NCBI GenBank assembly: GCA_030374735.1
Contig: JASCIV010000063.1
Location: 1-55,793 of the forward strand
DNA: 55,793 nucleotides
Direction: 5' to 3'
DNA from: Gracilaria caudata
Taxonomy: Eukaryota > Rhodophyta > Florideophyceae > Gracilariales > Gracilariaceae
A program made the translations under genes and the position numbers. This document shows positions 1 to 11,400 of the stretch, in pieces (the stretch's first letter is position 1; every line of letters begins with the position of its first letter). Below the pieces are notes generated by a model, which was not told where the DNA came from, did not search any database, and saw nothing but the letters and a program-made list of their open reading frames with translations.

Positions 1-22
1 GGGGGGGGGGGGGGTGGGGGGG
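1..22. repeat. Poly-G tract
   Basis: Fourteen G, one T, then seven G at the very edge of the window. It can form a G-quadruplex and is prone to sequencing and assembly error. It lies 3' of the first gene (minus strand). A second pure G run occurs at 38623-38640. Confidence 0.9.
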
Positions 23-145
23 TAATCCTTTTAAGTTTTAACTTTCGTAACGTACAAGGATACAGGCATCTTCAAAGAATACATTCATCAAGAAATGCCG
101 ACTATAGAACAGACTCTTCCCGAAGAAGAAGATTGAACAAGGAGT

Positions 146-679
146 CTATACAGATTGCGCCAATAAAGCCGACGTATCCTGGCGCTTCCATCTTTTCAAG
201 CACTTCATCCTGAACTTAATGGAAACCCTAGAACCATTGTCAAAGACACAGGTGATAACGCCGCGGTTGGGGTAAGAAACCCAGGGCGCGATTGTGTTGC
301 GACCACTGTCTCCCGCAATGTGAAACGGTGCTCTAAAGTGTTTGTGTACCATTTCTCCATTCACGTAAAATGTGACTTTTCGACCGTTCCCGTCACAACG
401 AATGGAAAACCCATGACGGTATTGTGCAACACAGATTTTCGCGTTGTTATCAAGACGCCTCTCTTGTATTCTTTGGCGAATACCCAAGCGTCCGGAAGGG
501 ACCAGCACAAGTTTAGGCTTATCCAACAGTCGTTCCTCGGTTGTCTGCTGTGGTTTTATCCATGTTGCGGACACAATGGATAGGGTCAAAAAACTTAGTA
601 TCATGGCTATGCGAGAGGCTGAAAAGGTCCTTGTGCGTCCATCGTGAGACTCGGTTTGAGTAGACATCTTCATTTGCAT
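146..679 (-). CDS. Secreted or membrane-anchored protein with bacterial-Ig-like domain
   Basis: Length is 177 aa from the first ATG of the frame at 679; ATGs at 673 and 667 are alternatives, and the frame runs open to 697 only through a TTG. A hydrophobic stretch near residues 24-40 (IAMILSFLTLSIVSATW) is a signal peptide or signal anchor. The C-terminal half (CVAQYRHGF ... VTFYVNGEMV ... APFHIAGDSG ... APWVSY) has the FYVNG / AP / GD / APW spacing common in bacterial Ig-like beta-sandwich domains of surface proteins. The binding partner is unknown. The tail is basic. It sits on the same strand as the secreted nuclease at 1663-3597, about 1 kb away, so both may act outside the cell. The fold assignment is from pattern only. 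Confidence 0.55.
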   Translation of the reverse strand: MQMKMSTQTESHDGRTRTFSASRIAMILSFLTLSIVSATWIKPQQTTEERLLDKPKLVLVPSGRLGIRQRIQERRLDNNAKICVAQYRHGFSIRCDGNGRKVTFYVNGEMVHKHFRAPFHIAGDSGRNTIAPWVSYPNRGVITCVFDNGSRVSIKFRMKCLKRWKRQDTSALLAQSV

Positions 680-1662
680 TTGTTTTGACCTTCTCAAGTT
701 TGCAGATTTGAACTTATGTTGAGTGAGCTAATAATGCTCCACGATCCACTATTCTTCCCTCTTTTATAATGTGGTGCAGGTTGAAGGCCATGAGAAACGA
801 GGAGTACCAAAACAGGGTACTTTCTTCTCAGGCGACAAGCTGGTGGCACCCAAACATATGCAGTTCTCGGGTGTGCCATACTGGGAGTCAAAGAGCTCAT
901 ACGGTTTCCCATTTGAGTGACACTGACGTCAGACATCAAGACAAGCTTGTGCGAGAGTAATGAAATCCCGATGGAGCAACATCATCATCATCATGTGTGT
1001 ACAGTACATTCGTCTCGGCACATCCATTTTTGGAATCCAAGTACGGGCTGCTACTGCGCACGAAATAGTCCGTTTTGTGCTTCCTCTCCCTTTCTCTCTC
1101 TCTCTCTCTCTCTACGAGCATAAAGCCTAATTTCAACTAATTCATATCGAGCACAAACTACACATCATAGATACAGAGTGATACCGAACACCAAAAGGCA
1201 ACGTTAGTGCTCTAACTCGCGGAACAATGTTTATACTAGAACGGCCTGCACGGAGCGAATCGAAATGAACCTGGAAGCCTGTTCATAGTTCACGGACACC
1301 AGAAGGCGTATCCTGAAAGGGGGCGCGTTGCCCGCACGTCAACTTCGTCATGGCCATCATGATGATGGCCTCGTAGTTTCTATTTCCCCCTTTCGAATGA
1401 TTCGACTGAACCGTGAAACTTCACGTTAGATTATCTGATAATCTTGCACTCCAGTTCAAGATGAGTTGCGCATTTTCAGAATTGACAATAGAAGAATAGT
1501 TTAAATGTAACGTATGTAATACTCTGTTTTGTCAGATATGACCCACATCTTGATGATCAACATTGCAAAGCTCTTGCCGCGGGGAGCATAGCTTGTAAGA
1601 CAAGTTGAGTTCTAGGCGATCGGAAGCTCCCTCGCATCAACACTAGAAGAAGATGTGTTCAT
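680..1662. other. Intergenic region, no gene seen
   Basis: The small ORFs here lack family resemblance. The region contains a CT microsatellite (about 1092-1113) and a 9-1-9 palindrome, GGCCATCAT-g-ATGATGGCC, at 1352-1370. It should hold the promoter of the 146-679 gene and the 3' end of the nuclease gene. Confidence 0.6.
1092..1113. repeat. CT dinucleotide microsatellite
   Basis: About eleven CT/TC units in a row. On the other strand this produces an artefactual Arg-Glu repeat ORF. Confidence 0.85.
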
Positions 1663-3597
1663 TCACGCGCAGATCCACTGACAAGTGCTCATTAGTGGGT
1701 CGTGGTCGGATACCCGACCAGGGGAACCAAATGGTAACTCAGTGGCAGTATGTGCTACATGGAGTCGTCCACAACGCAAACAACTTCCCCCGACCAGAAT
1801 GTGGTCCAAGGTTTGGAACCGGCTTTGGAACACAAAAGAATATCTTTCACGTGCGGGCAAAGTGTTCCAAAGATTCTTCAGACCTAGCGTTTGCACAGGA
1901 GTTGAGAAGTAAAAGTCGTTTAGATCTCCCATTACTATAACAGCGACATTCCTTGGAACTGTTTCTATAAAACTCTTGACAGCATTGGCCTGGATTAAGC
2001 GTTCTTCTTGACTTCCTTGTCTCGGCGGTTGTATACTTCCGAAGAGAGCATCGTCCCCGAACTTGCTGTTCCAGTGATTCATTACAACAATGATGCGGCG
2101 GCTGCGGTCGTAAACAGATTCGAATTCTGCGGCCAAAGGCTTGCGACTGTTGGGAAATTGTGAAGGTGAAATCCGACCAGGGTTCAAACTCAAGCCTCCT
2201 TTGCTTATCTCTACGGCATCATTCGGACCACCTTTTTGTTTTCCCGGAGCCAGTATAACTCTGTCACGCCGATACAAGAACGCCACGCGGATATTCTCGC
2301 CAGGCAGACCTCCATCTGCCATATTCTCTGGATCTATGTCAGAGGAAGTGTATGAGGATATACGACAAGCAGCATTAGCTACATCCACCAATAACTGCAA
2401 AGTAATAGAAGCGGAAGTGACATTGCTTCTTCTTGAACCGTCGTTATCTCCTATTTCGGACAACCCAAGGATATCAGGACAGCATAATTGACTCTTTATG
2501 ACCTCTCCGATAATCTGAAATCCTTCTTCCTCGTCCAATGGATCCCTGTTCTCCAGGTTCCAAGTAGCGATCCGCAGTCTTTTCTTGTTCGGCATTTCAT
2601 TGCGGCATTGTGTTTCCATGGGCCCTTGGAAAGAAAAAGAACTCTCTGGCTCCAGAAGTTCAGTGTTGTAAACCTTGTATTGAGAAAAGGAGTAGAACAG
2701 CACGCCCTTGAAATCCTTGAGATTGTTCCCTACAGTGAAGTTCCTTGACCCGCGTGGAATCAAATCGTCTTCGACGGTTACGACATTTGGCTTGAAATCG
2801 TTGGCATTTACGACTGCACTTGGACGCTTCCTTGGCAACCACAGTGATGCCCGTCTAGAAACAACTCCAATCTCCCCGAAACGAAGTTCTGCGGTAACAG
2901 TCCGTGCTCTCTTTATCGAAACCAGCATGTGCTCGTGAGCCTCATAGAAACACATTACGCTCTCTCGGATAGTGGCGCACGTGTAGTTCGAGTCGACTAG
3001 GTTTGTTCGAAGCACTCCGGGATTTTCTTCATATCCGCTACCAGAACCAAATGAAGAAAGTGGTGCTTTCGGGTCGAGAGCAACCGACTTGATGTATCGA
3101 CGTGGTACATTACCTACGACTCTAGCCTCCGAGTCCACGAGCTCAGTGATTGGCAAATCCCTTGGGCGTGAAGATGGAACAAATTCTTCAACTGTCCCTC
3201 GCACTTCGACAACATCACCGAGTCTAGGAACTGCTTGGTTCGAGAATGTGGGCCGGAACAGGTAGATAGCTTCAGATGTAAGGGGATCTCCATCTTCGTA
3301 CAAGTCTTGAAGCCAGAATGATGGAGTACGAGTCGAATTATTGATTGCCGTTACAACCCCGATGGTCGTGACCACGCTTCTTACTAGCGGCGATATAGTC
3401 CCACGCCCTTGAATATCGCTAATATAGAAGAAATCGTTTGCAGGAGGGGGGGTGTATAAAGGCTGGTGGCAGTAATGACGGCGATAACAACGCTCGCCTC
3501 CCGTGCAATCGCTCCGAAAGCGACATCGTGCCAGTAATCCTTGAGCTATATCAAGCAGGAGAAGCACGGTGAGAAAAAGAAAGCCATTCTGCGACAT
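1663..3597 (-). CDS. Secreted ExeM/NucH-like endonuclease (endonuclease/exonuclease/phosphatase family)
   Basis: Length is 644 aa from the ATG at 3597, chosen because MSQNGFLFLTVLLLLDIAQG is a clear signal peptide. The frame runs on to 3747 only through a TTG. After cleavage comes a short Cys-rich segment (C..RSDC..GERCYRRHYC), then an OB-fold-like module (ISPLVRSVVTTIGVVTAI ... FWLQDLYEDGDPLTSEAI ... GDVVEVRGTVEEF) as in bacterial extracellular nucleases. The C-terminal catalytic domain carries the family signatures IATWNLEN, LSEIGDNDG (metal-binding Glu), VMNHWNSK, VMGDLND, TLDHILVG and SDHDP, so the active site looks intact. It probably degrades external nucleic acid, as known relatives do when scavenging phosphate. 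The architecture is typical of bacteria, so lateral transfer is a reasonable inference. No intron is seen. Confidence 0.85.
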   Translation of the reverse strand: MSQNGFLFLTVLLLLDIAQGLLARCRFRSDCTGGERCYRRHYCHQPLYTPPPANDFFYISDIQGRGTISPLVRSVVTTIGVVTAINNSTRTPSFWLQDLYEDGDPLTSEAIYLFRPTFSNQAVPRLGDVVEVRGTVEEFVPSSRPRDLPITELVDSEARVVGNVPRRYIKSVALDPKAPLSSFGSGSGYEENPGVLRTNLVDSNYTCATIRESVMCFYEAHEHMLVSIKRARTVTAELRFGEIGVVSRRASLWLPRKRPSAVVNANDFKPNVVTVEDDLIPRGSRNFTVGNNLKDFKGVLFYSFSQYKVYNTELLEPESSFSFQGPMETQCRNEMPNKKRLRIATWNLENRDPLDEEEGFQIIGEVIKSQLCCPDILGLSEIGDNDGSRRSNVTSASITLQLLVDVANAACRISSYTSSDIDPENMADGGLPGENIRVAFLYRRDRVILAPGKQKGGPNDAVEISKGGLSLNPGRISPSQFPNSRKPLAAEFESVYDRSRRIIVVMNHWNSKFGDDALFGSIQPPRQGSQEERLIQANAVKSFIETVPRNVAVIVMGDLNDFYFSTPVQTLGLKNLWNTLPARERYSFVFQSRFQTLDHILVGGSCLRCGRLHVAHTATELPFGSPGRVSDHDPLMSTCQWICA

Positions 3598-4669
3598 TTT
3601 TCCAAATCGTCTGTGATGGGTCGATGGGTTTGACCACGAATGCTCGGAAGCCCCAGTAATGTACATCGAAACCCATTCCTTATGTACACCGTGTGGGCGA
3701 CTTCCGTAAATATTCGCACTGCCAGATCTTTCGGTTGTTGAGTCCAATAAGGGGGAAGGACTTCAAGCAAAAGATTCTTGACGTGGACGTGCGGAAAAAA
3801 GTGGCATGACAATACATAACATTGATTTGATATTCGTCTCAGACATTACGTGAGAGCGGAGTCTCACCACATGGTGAGCTCCGCATCGCAAGCATCGTTA
3901 CTAAGTTCGAAGGACAAGGGCAAACTCAAAGCAAAGCGCCATTATATGCATAGTAGCCTTCTCTGTTAGACAGTGCTGTAGTACAGTACCGGGTTTTGTG
4001 TAGGGAGTGCGCACAAGCCAAGCATGAATGCTCTTTACACCGGAATCTGTATCTATGGATCATTGGTATTTCGACAACTGGAAGTCACAAGGTGAGCAGT
4101 CCCGGAATTAAACAGATACGTCAAGGCCAAAACCATGGCCTGTATTAGCTGACGCCCGTAGTAGTTCGTCTCGAACGCCCGGTCCAATCGAGATCTCCTC
4201 TCCAGTCTTGTTTCTCGGAACCAATTGGGATTATCCCCCACAAGATATTGTTTTAGCATGAAATTCGGTTTCTACGCCATCGCAAACGGTCGTCAATCGC
4301 TCACGGAATGACTGGGGGGTCCACGCGTTGCTTCCGCTTTGGCCAAGAACAGCAATACGGCGGCGACAAGAAAACAGGTCACCTTCGTCTCCGTGGTCAC
4401 ACAGTGCAACAGGCAGGGCCCGAAGCTTCACAAAAACGAAATCATGTACTGGTCATAGACAAAGCCTAGCTTGCTTCTTATCGGCGGGCTTTGCACGTGC
4501 TTAAATTGGTTTCGACAACGCTGAGAAGCAGTGGCATGAATATCGTACATTCGCTGAATAACAGAGTGTATGGAGGTGTGTGTAAATGAGGGCCTTCCCA
4601 TTTGATTGCAGGGGCCATTAAAGAAGGCGGAATGGTCTGCGTGACTTTGTTGGCTGGTGGTGTCCTTGT
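3598..4669. other. Intergenic region, no supported gene
   Basis: It contains only short ORFs on the minus strand (4053-4259, 4231-4431, 4428-4673). They overlap in different frames and have no recognisable domain. A decayed gene is possible but not supported. Confidence 0.5.
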
Positions 4670-6388
4670 TCATAGTCTTTTAACTGTCATTAACATGCGC
4701 AGCCCGTCATCTTCGGTTTCCACACTGCGGTCGCAACCCCACGATACAAGCCATTGGTCCACCATGCGCTTAAGTCTCATTAAAAGCTCGCTTCTGTCAC
4801 AATGCATGCTTACGGCCTCTCTGAGCAACGAGCTGCCCGAACGATACACCAAGGGGGCGTCTGTTGTATCTGCCTCGGAAATGTGTTTGACATACTTTCG
4901 CTTACGAAACTTATCAGACTTCTCAATTAGTAGGAGGAAGAGAAACGATAGATATTCCTTGTCAGAGGACATTTGACATTCTTCGTCACGAGCATGTAAC
5001 GGTAGTAAGTATTCTGGAAGCCAATCAACAATTTTTAGTTCTCTGATAAGCTGCCTTTGAATCAACGAAGATGAATTGGTGGCAAACTTCCATTTTGGAC
5101 CCTTCTCATTCCGACATTCCAGAAGATACTTCTTGTGAAAAATAAGTACCAAGTTGCCGATCATAAGAATATCCAAAAGCAAGACAAATGCGTGTAACAC
5201 TTGTTCCGATGTGTCAAGGAAGACACGCCAAGGTTCTTGCGTAAGCCACAAAGCAGACATTACTGAGCGATAAACGCGATAGTGAAAGCCTCGGTTTGAT
5301 ATGTAGATGGTAATGTTGTCTGACTCTTCTACGGCTGAAACTTGCCCGCATTTTCCATTTAGGTGATCGATGAAACATACCCGCTGCGTTTCGACAGAAT
5401 TCCCTTCTGTTCCACATTTCTGAGGTTGAAACTTAGGCAGCAATACATTCAACCATCTCTTCCCTCGGACAAACCAAGAGTACCTTGGGGGGAAGCGTGC
5501 TACATAAAACTGAGGCGTTTCTTCTTTGCTCTCAGGGCATATTCTCCTTCGCTCGTCTCCGTCTAGTTCGAGATTATCTTTAATCGAACAACGATATCCA
5601 ACCTTGATGTACTGGAACCGGTGCTCTGAGGTACGCAACGACTCATACAGCTTGCCTTTCGAAAGAAGTCCAAGTCGCAATACTGTGTCATGAAATGAGT
5701 CCAGAGGTAATGACAGTACCCCGGGAATGAGAGCAAATAAAACCGCGGCTAAGGCATCGATGGAGATCGTCCGAGCCCATCCGAGTCCAAGAGCAACGGA
5801 TGCTGTTATGATAGACGTTACAGGGGAGAGGATAATGACAGAAATCATCATAAACGTCTGCTGACCGGCATTTGAGTGGGTGCGATCACGACTGGATTGA
5901 ATCAATTTCATAGCTACGGAACATATCGCGGCGACGGTGATTATCGTGAGTTCCAAGGTAGTTGGGCGTCCAGAAACACATTCCTTTGCACCAGATGCGA
6001 GAATTTGCGAATCGGTAATGACAGCCATATATAGACAAGCATGATCCAGGGAGACGAAAGGGGGTGGGGCACAATGCTCTTCGAGTTCTTTCAAGAGGAA
6101 GAATGCACAAACGGTTAAGATGACAAGTCGCCGTACGCTGGCGGATGTTACTTATGCTTTCTGCAGTCTCTGGGACAGACAAACAAGTAGGAGAACAGCA
6201 AAAGACACGGAAAACACCGGCGGATGAATGTACCGAAGGTAGATCGTAACACATCTGGAAACGGGCAAAATGAGTTTCTTATCAGGGCCCAGCCAGGGTT
6301 GATTGCACCTTCTTTGAGCTTTGGGTTGAACACAGAGTAGCAAAACGTCTCGATGTCTACTAATATTGACTGCATATCTGCTGAGCAT
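4670..6388 (-). CDS. Multi-pass membrane protein, unknown family (two-exon model)
   Basis: The main exon has at least five hydrophobic segments (for example RRLVILTVCAFFLL, LTIITVAAICSVAM, SVIILSPVTSIITASVALG, AAVLFALIPGVLSL, AFVLLLDILMIGNLVLIF) and a long soluble C-terminus. Without splicing the first ATG is at 6028. Upstream in the same frame the protein-like reading continues through a single TAA at 6152-6154. An intron at 6233-6138 (96 nt; donor GTACAT; pyrimidine-rich; acceptor CGCCAG) removes that stop and keeps phase. It joins exon 1 (6388-6234) to exon 2 (6137-4670) for 540 aa, reading TIYLR|VRRLVILTV. Its length matches other introns in the window. I do not recognise the family. The splice model is inference; the 6028-4670 part is solid as an open frame. 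Confidence 0.6.
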
Positions 6389-7034
6389 AAAGAGACCCCC
6401 CCGTACTCTTGGTATTGGGCTCTGTTCGTCGTACCTCAAGACTAGAACTTATGATTCAAGAAATACAACGATCAAATCCACCTATATATCCGTACACGCG
6501 TATAAAGTTTCGTTCTATCGTCGTAATACAGATTCTTCATTGAAAATGACTGCTCTCTTCAAGCAGGATAACAAATTCTCTGGCCGTTCTCGGACAATTT
6601 CTGACGTGGCCGTGTGGACTTGAATCTTCGCTCCCTTGTACGAAGCGGCCCCAACTGTTGGGCTTATTCTCACACAGTGGAGCCTGGTATCTAGGGCACA
6701 GCTTTCATGTTGCGCCCACTGGTTGAAATTTCGACCACGAGCATCGAATCATGTGACCATTCCAATCCATAACGCAATGCAGTCTAACTAGAAACCCTAT
6801 TTTTTGTTGTTCCATCGACTAGAGATTCTAAAACCAAGAGACTGGCCCGCGAGATGTGTTTCATAAGCGCCACAAATCCATTTACGTTGGATTGACTTTC
6901 CGAGGAAGTGCAAGGGTACAGATAAAGACCATTGTGGAAATATCGAAGTCCACTTGCCTGTACTGTAGTACGAAGGTACATCCTTGTACTTTTGTACCCG
7001 TTGGTTTTGTCTGCCGCGGGTAAACAGATCCGAA

Positions 7035-7052
7035 GTTGGGAAATTTCCCAAC
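7035..7052. promoter_or_regulatory. Perfect 18-bp palindrome upstream of aminotransferase
   Basis: GTTGGGAAATTTCCCAAC equals its own reverse complement and lies 31 bp upstream of the ATG at 7084. A dimeric regulator could bind it. Nothing else identifies it. Confidence 0.4.
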
Positions 7053-7083
7053 CCCGCATCTGCGAAAAAAGCTACGTTTCGGT

Positions 7084-8289
7084 ATGCCTCTGTCCGCTCG
7101 AGGTCAAGCCATATTAGGCATATATGCTAGTTTTGAAGCAGACCATGGGTGGCATTTGGGCAAGCATGGCCTGGGGAGCGAAAACTTTCCGCGCGTCAAC
7201 AACTTGTATCCGGTCTCTAACTCTGTTTCATTACGGTTAGTTCGTGAACGCCTTGCAACTCTTCCGGATCTGCCTTCTGAGGAACTCACGTACGACTACA
7301 TGTGCGGCTCTAAAACCACTCGCGAACTTATAGCCCATTTCTTGGCGACCAAGCTCCCAGAATACTCAATCTCCTCAGATCAAGTGGTTGTCCTAGACGG
7401 ACCGACAAGTATTCTCAACGCAATTGCCGTTTGTTTATGTGAAGAAGGGGATCGTGTTTTGGTACCTTTCGAATGCAGAGGTGAATTGTCTTTCAGGCTC
7501 GCGTACAGGGCTAAAGTTGAGGCAGTTCCTGTGTACCCGAACAATCAAAGTTCTGTCTGTGATAAGGCTCAAAATCTAGAAGCCACTTGGCAAAAATCGG
7601 GGGCAGGAAGCTCCAGGATACGGATGGTTTATGTGGCTTTCCCCGATGCTCATGGAACTGGAGTAGAGCCCGGGATGTTAGATCACATCGTGACATGGGC
7701 TTCGTCCAGAGGATTGCACACAATCGCAGATATCACTAATGCGCTGGGCATCAGTGCTGACATGAACACGCTTAGTTCTTGGGACCGGATAGCTTCACGT
7801 GAAAACGTTCATATCATCTGGGACACTTCAAAGTTCTTCAATATACCAGGGGCTTCCCTGTGCGCGTTGATGTCAGGAAACAAAGCCATGTTAAAAGTTC
7901 TTAATGAGAAACTGAGCTACTTCGGATCAACCAGCAGGCATTCTCAGTGGATAATTCAACACATGCTTTCAGATTCCACCTTTGTTGATAGATACATGGA
8001 GGAAAACCGAAGAAATTTGACTATCGCGCATCACCTTTGTGCAGAAAAGTTAGACAAGATGGGCATCCCACATCGCTTCACACATGCTGGATGCCCTATT
8101 TTGCTTTACCTGGATGATGGGACCAAAGACAACCCGGGATTGAGAAGCCTGATATCTGAGAATGATATACTTGTCTCCACTTCCGATTCAAATTCAGAGC
8201 ACGTTTTTCTTTATTACGCTGCGGCAACTTCAGAAGAACTGGATTACGTCATTCAGAGCTTAAGAACTTTCATACCACCGTCAAGTTAG
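7084..8289 (+). CDS. ACC-synthase-like fold-type I aminotransferase, diverged active site
   Basis: Length is 401 aa from the ATG at 7084; the frame extends to 7036 only by a TTG. The whole length follows the class I/II aminotransferase fold, closest in feel to 1-aminocyclopropane-1-carboxylate synthase-like proteins: SARGQ near the start, YDYMCGSKTTRELIAHFL, VVVLDGPTSILNAIAVCL, DRVLVPF. WDTSKFFNIPGA places the PLP lysine at Lys250, and IADITNA keeps the Asp (216). Three usual cofactor or substrate residues are altered: the NP.NP.G Asn region reads AFPDAHGTG, the Tyr of DE.Y is Asn, and the Arg after the lysine loop (GFR in relatives) is Ala-Ser. It may therefore have a different activity or none. 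It is convergent with CTR9, 136 bp between stops. ACC synthesis must not be assumed. Confidence 0.75.
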   Translation: MPLSARGQAILGIYASFEADHGWHLGKHGLGSENFPRVNNLYPVSNSVSLRLVRERLATLPDLPSEELTYDYMCGSKTTRELIAHFLATKLPEYSISSDQVVVLDGPTSILNAIAVCLCEEGDRVLVPFECRGELSFRLAYRAKVEAVPVYPNNQSSVCDKAQNLEATWQKSGAGSSRIRMVYVAFPDAHGTGVEPGMLDHIVTWASSRGLHTIADITNALGISADMNTLSSWDRIASRENVHIIWDTSKFFNIPGASLCALMSGNKAMLKVLNEKLSYFGSTSRHSQWIIQHMLSDSTFVDRYMEENRRNLTIAHHLCAEKLDKMGIPHRFTHAGCPILLYLDDGTKDNPGLRSLISENDILVSTSDSNSEHVFLYYAAATSEELDYVIQSLRTFIPPSS

Positions 8290-8425
8290 GAGAAAGAAAC
8301 CGAACGCGACACACGTCAATTTTTTTTGTTGACCAACGTGGATGCCTTTACTTGAAACGTTACACCTGAACGGCAGCTGTCATCTGGCATGTCCTGTTGG
8401 CACCCTGGACACGCCGACTCACTAG

Positions 8426-11400
8426 CTACTGATCGCTCATGTCGTCTTCTTCGTCTGACAAAGACACCTTTCTTCGTTTCACTGGCCTTGTGTTCTCTCC
8501 AGTTCCTTCCATGGCAGCGTCGTCCTTGATGTCACCCTCGATTTCATGCCCGTCGTCCGTCCTCTCCACATCAAAATCCGAGTATTCGCTACTCGAATCA
8601 CCACTTCTACTGACTTTTGAAATCGTCTTCCCTTTCTTTGATGATCCCTTTCGTTTCCCTTCACCTCCGTTTTCGCTGTCTCTTCTTCTCCGCTTCCTCT
8701 TGGTCCTCGGCTTCGATTCTCCATTCTCTTCTCCACTCAGTGGCTCGTCCTCATCGTCTTCCTTTTCTTTCCGACGTCGATCTTCTTCCTCTTGCATGAT
8801 TCGTCGTTGTTTCTCTAAGGACTCATTAAACGCCTTTCTGAGCTCTTCTTCTTTCTTGCGTTTTTGCTCTTCCTCAGCTCGTTTCCGTTCCTCTTCTTTC
8901 CGCTTCATGTCTTCAACAAGAGCGGCCTTTGCTTGAAACTCTCGCTCCCTATCCTCCGCACGAAGTCTCGCGTTTCGCACATTCACATCGTGTTTCTTGG
9001 CCTGTTGGCGGACATACCTTTCGAGATTACTGGTGCTTGACCTTGACACGCGCGTTTGAGATAACAACTCGCGATGTTCACCAGTATAATTCACTGCATT
9101 TTGCAAAGCAGTTCTGCACTCTTCAAATTCGGTTTTGGCAAGCTCAAGCTCCCCGAGTCGACTGGCCGAGACAGTTGCTCGTTCTATGGCGGCTTCCAAA
9201 AGTGCATAGCCGAGATTGAACCATGCGACTGCGCTTTTTGGTCGCAGTTTGACTAACTTCTGCAGCTTGTCTGCACTTGCTCGGAATTGTCTCGCCTCAA
9301 ACAATGCCCAAGCGGAGTACAAGAGAAGTTCGCAATGATTTTGAAGTGCTTCGGGCGATTCGGATTCGTTCGTGTTTTCTAGTGCATCGGAGTACAGCTT
9401 GTTTGCCTGTTCATACAGTGTTCTAGCATTGGTCAGGGCACGAGCACTTGGTCGTCCATTCTGGCGGATTGATTCCCGGATTTCGCGATTTCCAAGTAAC
9501 ACATGAGTGTGCGCAAGATTAACTCGTGCCGTCGTTTCCGAATTAGGTCCGGACGCGGCTGCCTGAAATGCGTCCCGGGCATCGTTCAGCGTGTTACTTT
9601 CAGCAAAGTACACTCCCGCCCCATTCGCCGCTGCAGCGTTGCGAGGATTTCTTTTCAACATAGTAATCAGTGGACCACCAATGTGATTTATAAGGAAGCG
9701 AATTCGTCTCTCTGGCAGCAGGTCATTGAGAAAACGGTGCATAAATGCAGTAAATGCCAGCGCGAGGTAATCACAATCGTGTCGATGTTTCTCCAGCAAT
9801 TCTTGAGCTTTCTTATACATTCCGTGGTTCTTCTCACCCTGTTTAAGATACAACATGCTCAAGTATGCCACAGCCATAGGCCTGGTGTGTCGATCCTTCA
9901 TTGCTTCCAATAGGTACGCTTCCGCTTTTTCATAGCTTTCGGGCTTGGACATTGATATCACCCCCAGACGAATAATGACTTCATAGTAGTGTGCGTGATC
10001 TTTTCCGAAACTCTTGTAAACCTGCTGAGCACCATCCAAGTCTCCGGCCAACTCTTGAAGCCTGCCTTGGTTGTAAGCAATTGCACGGTTTTGGGTGCGA
10101 ACGGTGCTGTCGATTTTCATTGCGACTTCTATCGCTTCGTCTACGCGACCAAGGCGAGCTAGTAAGGATGAAAGGTTGCTCCAAATCTCAGGAACGACAT
10201 TTCGTTCTTCTTGAGCATCGATGGCCTTTCGGTATAAGTCAACCGCTTCTTGAGGGTGATACTCTTCTACCAAGCCAGCGAGCACAAGCAGCGCTGGCAC
10301 ATCCTTTTGGCCACCTTCAGCTGCTATGCCCTTGCGGAGAAGAGCAACTGCCCTCTCGTATATTTCGCCCCCGCGAGCCTTACCTCTCTGCAGCCTGATC
10401 AATATTCTTCTTCCAAGCATAACCCCTAGCGCTCGCTTCGCAATTGCGCATCGTTCATCAATCAGTAGCACACGTTCCAAGCAGTCCTGAGCCATTGGTT
10501 CGTCCTCTTTTGATTCCGAAGCAAGTTTCAGCATACCAAGTCGCAAAAGCACACCAGGATTTACTCGGCCTTCAAGCTTCCTGGCTTTCTCGAAAGCGTA
10601 CATTGCTTCTGTGGTACGGTGCAAGTGATGCAATGCTCGACCATGCTGAAACAGTGCTTCAGCCTTGGCAGCGACTTTGAATCCACCAAATAAGTGTCCC
10701 ACGCTATGGCCAGGTAAGCCTTCGCCAAGCTGTACCGCCCTTCTTGCACAAAGCTCGGCCTTATCAAAATGACCACCTGAGAAGTAGAACTGCGAAGCAA
10801 TGCACAAAAAGCGTGGGTCGCGATTGCCTCCAATTGCAAATGCTTCTGAAAGAGTGTAGGCTATCACATCGGGCGAGGACGGAGTACGATCAGCCAACTC
10901 AACAAGAGCGAGAACATACAGAGCTTCGAGACGTTCTTCTTCGGGGCTGTCACGCACTGCAGAAATAGCCCGCTTCGCTACAGCTCGAGCATTAGCCAGC
11001 GCATTATCCCGATATAAAGCGTACGCAAGACCCGTCCAGACACCAGGCGGGCAAAGATTGCTTCTCAACGCGGAGCTTAGTAGGGCCACTGGATCCTTGT
11101 CCTTCGACGGCTTATTAAGTACCAATGCGGCAAGGCCAATTGCACCGAGTACCAGTCCATTCGCCATAGCATGGTCAAACCAAGTTGTGGTACCAACCTT
11201 GCCACCGTGTAGTTCTGCCCATCCTCTCGCAGTCCAAACGGCAGGGTAATCCATGTCAAAATTCTCCGCACGCGCAAACACATCACCGGCGTTCCTAAGG
11301 AGCTCTCGACGCTGCTCCGGAGCAAAACTGTTTTCCGCTTGCATGACGTAGGCCCCACCAAGAGCGGCAAGTATATCTAGTCTCGTAATCGTGTCGTCCC

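Noticed and set aside
975..995. CATCAT run giving a His repeat
   Set aside because: Trinucleotide repeat in non-coding sequence, no gene.
4053..4673. Three overlapping small minus-strand ORFs as a broken gene
   Set aside because: No recognisable domain, and joins would need two frameshifts.
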